Source: Dietzia timorensis
GTDB taxonomy: Bacteria; Actinomycetota; Actinomycetes; Mycobacteriales; Mycobacteriaceae
Direction of reading: 5' to 3'
Length of the DNA stretch: 24,031 nt
Assembly: GCF_020742175.1 (NCBI RefSeq)
Contig: NZ_DYXM01000111.1
Coordinates: 1-24,031, forward strand
Shown here: piece by piece, positions 23,704-24,031 of the stretch
Layout: each line of letters opens with the position of its first letter
Position numbering within the stretch: the stretch's first letter is position 1
Position numbers and translations under genes: made by a program
Notes under the pieces: generated by a model
Told to the model about the DNA's origin: nothing
What the model saw: the letters and a program-made list of their open reading frames with translations, nothing else
Database searches by the model: none

Positions 23704-24031
23704 GTGGCGAAAGAGCCAGTGGGCACGGCCGAAAACGGGGAGACGCGATCGTCACGCGATCGGGTCGTCGCGGACGTCGAGGCGTTGTGCGCCGGGCGCG
23801 AACTAGATGGTGTGCGAGAGCTTTCCGATCCCGCCGCGGTGCTCATCGCCAGCGGACAAGTTTCGCCGCCTGTGGGCCGTATCGCCGTGCAGCGCATCCG
23901 TAACGGGCTCGGCTTCCCCGGCAACGGTGGCTACCACCAACTTCGCACGCTCGCGGTGCAGACCCAGGCTGCGATCGACGCCGCGGAGCGGCCCCAGCCG
24001 GCGATGGTGCGGTGGACCTCCCGCGCCGTTG
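23704..24031 (+). CDS. Unrecognised protein, 5' part only
   Basis: A frame opening at GTG 23704 stays open to the end of the window (109 codons), with the high third-position G+C of its neighbours. The product begins MAKEPVGTAENGETRSSRDRV, then ALCAGRELDGVRELSDPAAV and RNGLGFPGNGGYHQLRTLA. I recognise no family. AGAGGG at 23688-23693 is a possible but distant ribosome site. It starts 39 bases after the permease 2 stop and may be cotranscribed with the importer. Confidence 0.55.
   Translation, partial: MAKEPVGTAENGETRSSRDRVVADVEALCAGRELDGVRELSDPAAVLIASGQVSPPVGRIAVQRIRNGLGFPGNGGYHQLRTLAVQTQAAIDAAERPQPAMVRWTSRAV

Overview
The window is G+C-rich, densely coding actinobacterial chromosome. The block from the Nudix fragment through xerD, parA, scpA, scpB, rluB, cmk and der has the order seen in Corynebacterium, Mycobacterium and relatives. 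A TTAGGTTAGGCT-type iron-box half-site and a tRNA-Pro without an encoded CCA end also fit the Mycobacteriales (Corynebacterium or a near neighbour). The genus is an inference; no rRNA or other decisive marker is present.

Layout: (1) 1-6781, plus strand: a tightly packed, often overlapping operon for chromosome maintenance and translation (3' end of an ADP-ribose pyrophosphatase-like Nudix gene, XerD recombinase, ParA ATPase, condensin subunits ScpA and ScpB, rRNA pseudouridine synthase, cytidylate kinase, double GTPase Der). A strong bidirectional terminator lies at 6802-6829. (2) 14030-6833, minus strand: a four-gene catechol siderophore operon: EntE/DhbE-like aryl-acid AMP ligase, free-standing aryl carrier protein, Fes-like esterase, and an EntF-like C-A-T-TE synthetase with a serine specificity code. 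A probable DtxR/IdeR iron box lies just upstream. Genes for making 2,3-dihydroxybenzoate, an MbtH-like protein, a phosphopantetheinyl transferase and transport genes are not in the window. (3) 14251-16291, plus strand: fdhD, a small cupin gene and an AlkD-like HEAT-repeat gene, ended by a long hairpin. (4) 17842-16397, minus: a DAACS-type sodium/dicarboxylate (or amino acid) symporter; upstream of it a tRNA-Pro(GGG) gene with its own terminator. (5) 18481-19827, plus: NADP-type glutamate dehydrogenase, preceded by an unusual structured leader and followed by a clear terminator. (6) 20019-23664, plus: a four-gene metal ABC importer of the TroABCD type (binding protein, ATPase, two permeases) with a perfect palindrome over its promoter. 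(7) 23704 to the end: an unrecognised partial gene.

The most interesting parts are the siderophore operon, compact, iron-box-linked and lacking precursor genes nearby; the structured gdhA leader at 18313-18424; and the palindrome/leaderless-start arrangement at the metal importer. I did not find a defence system, CRISPR array, prophage or insertion sequence.
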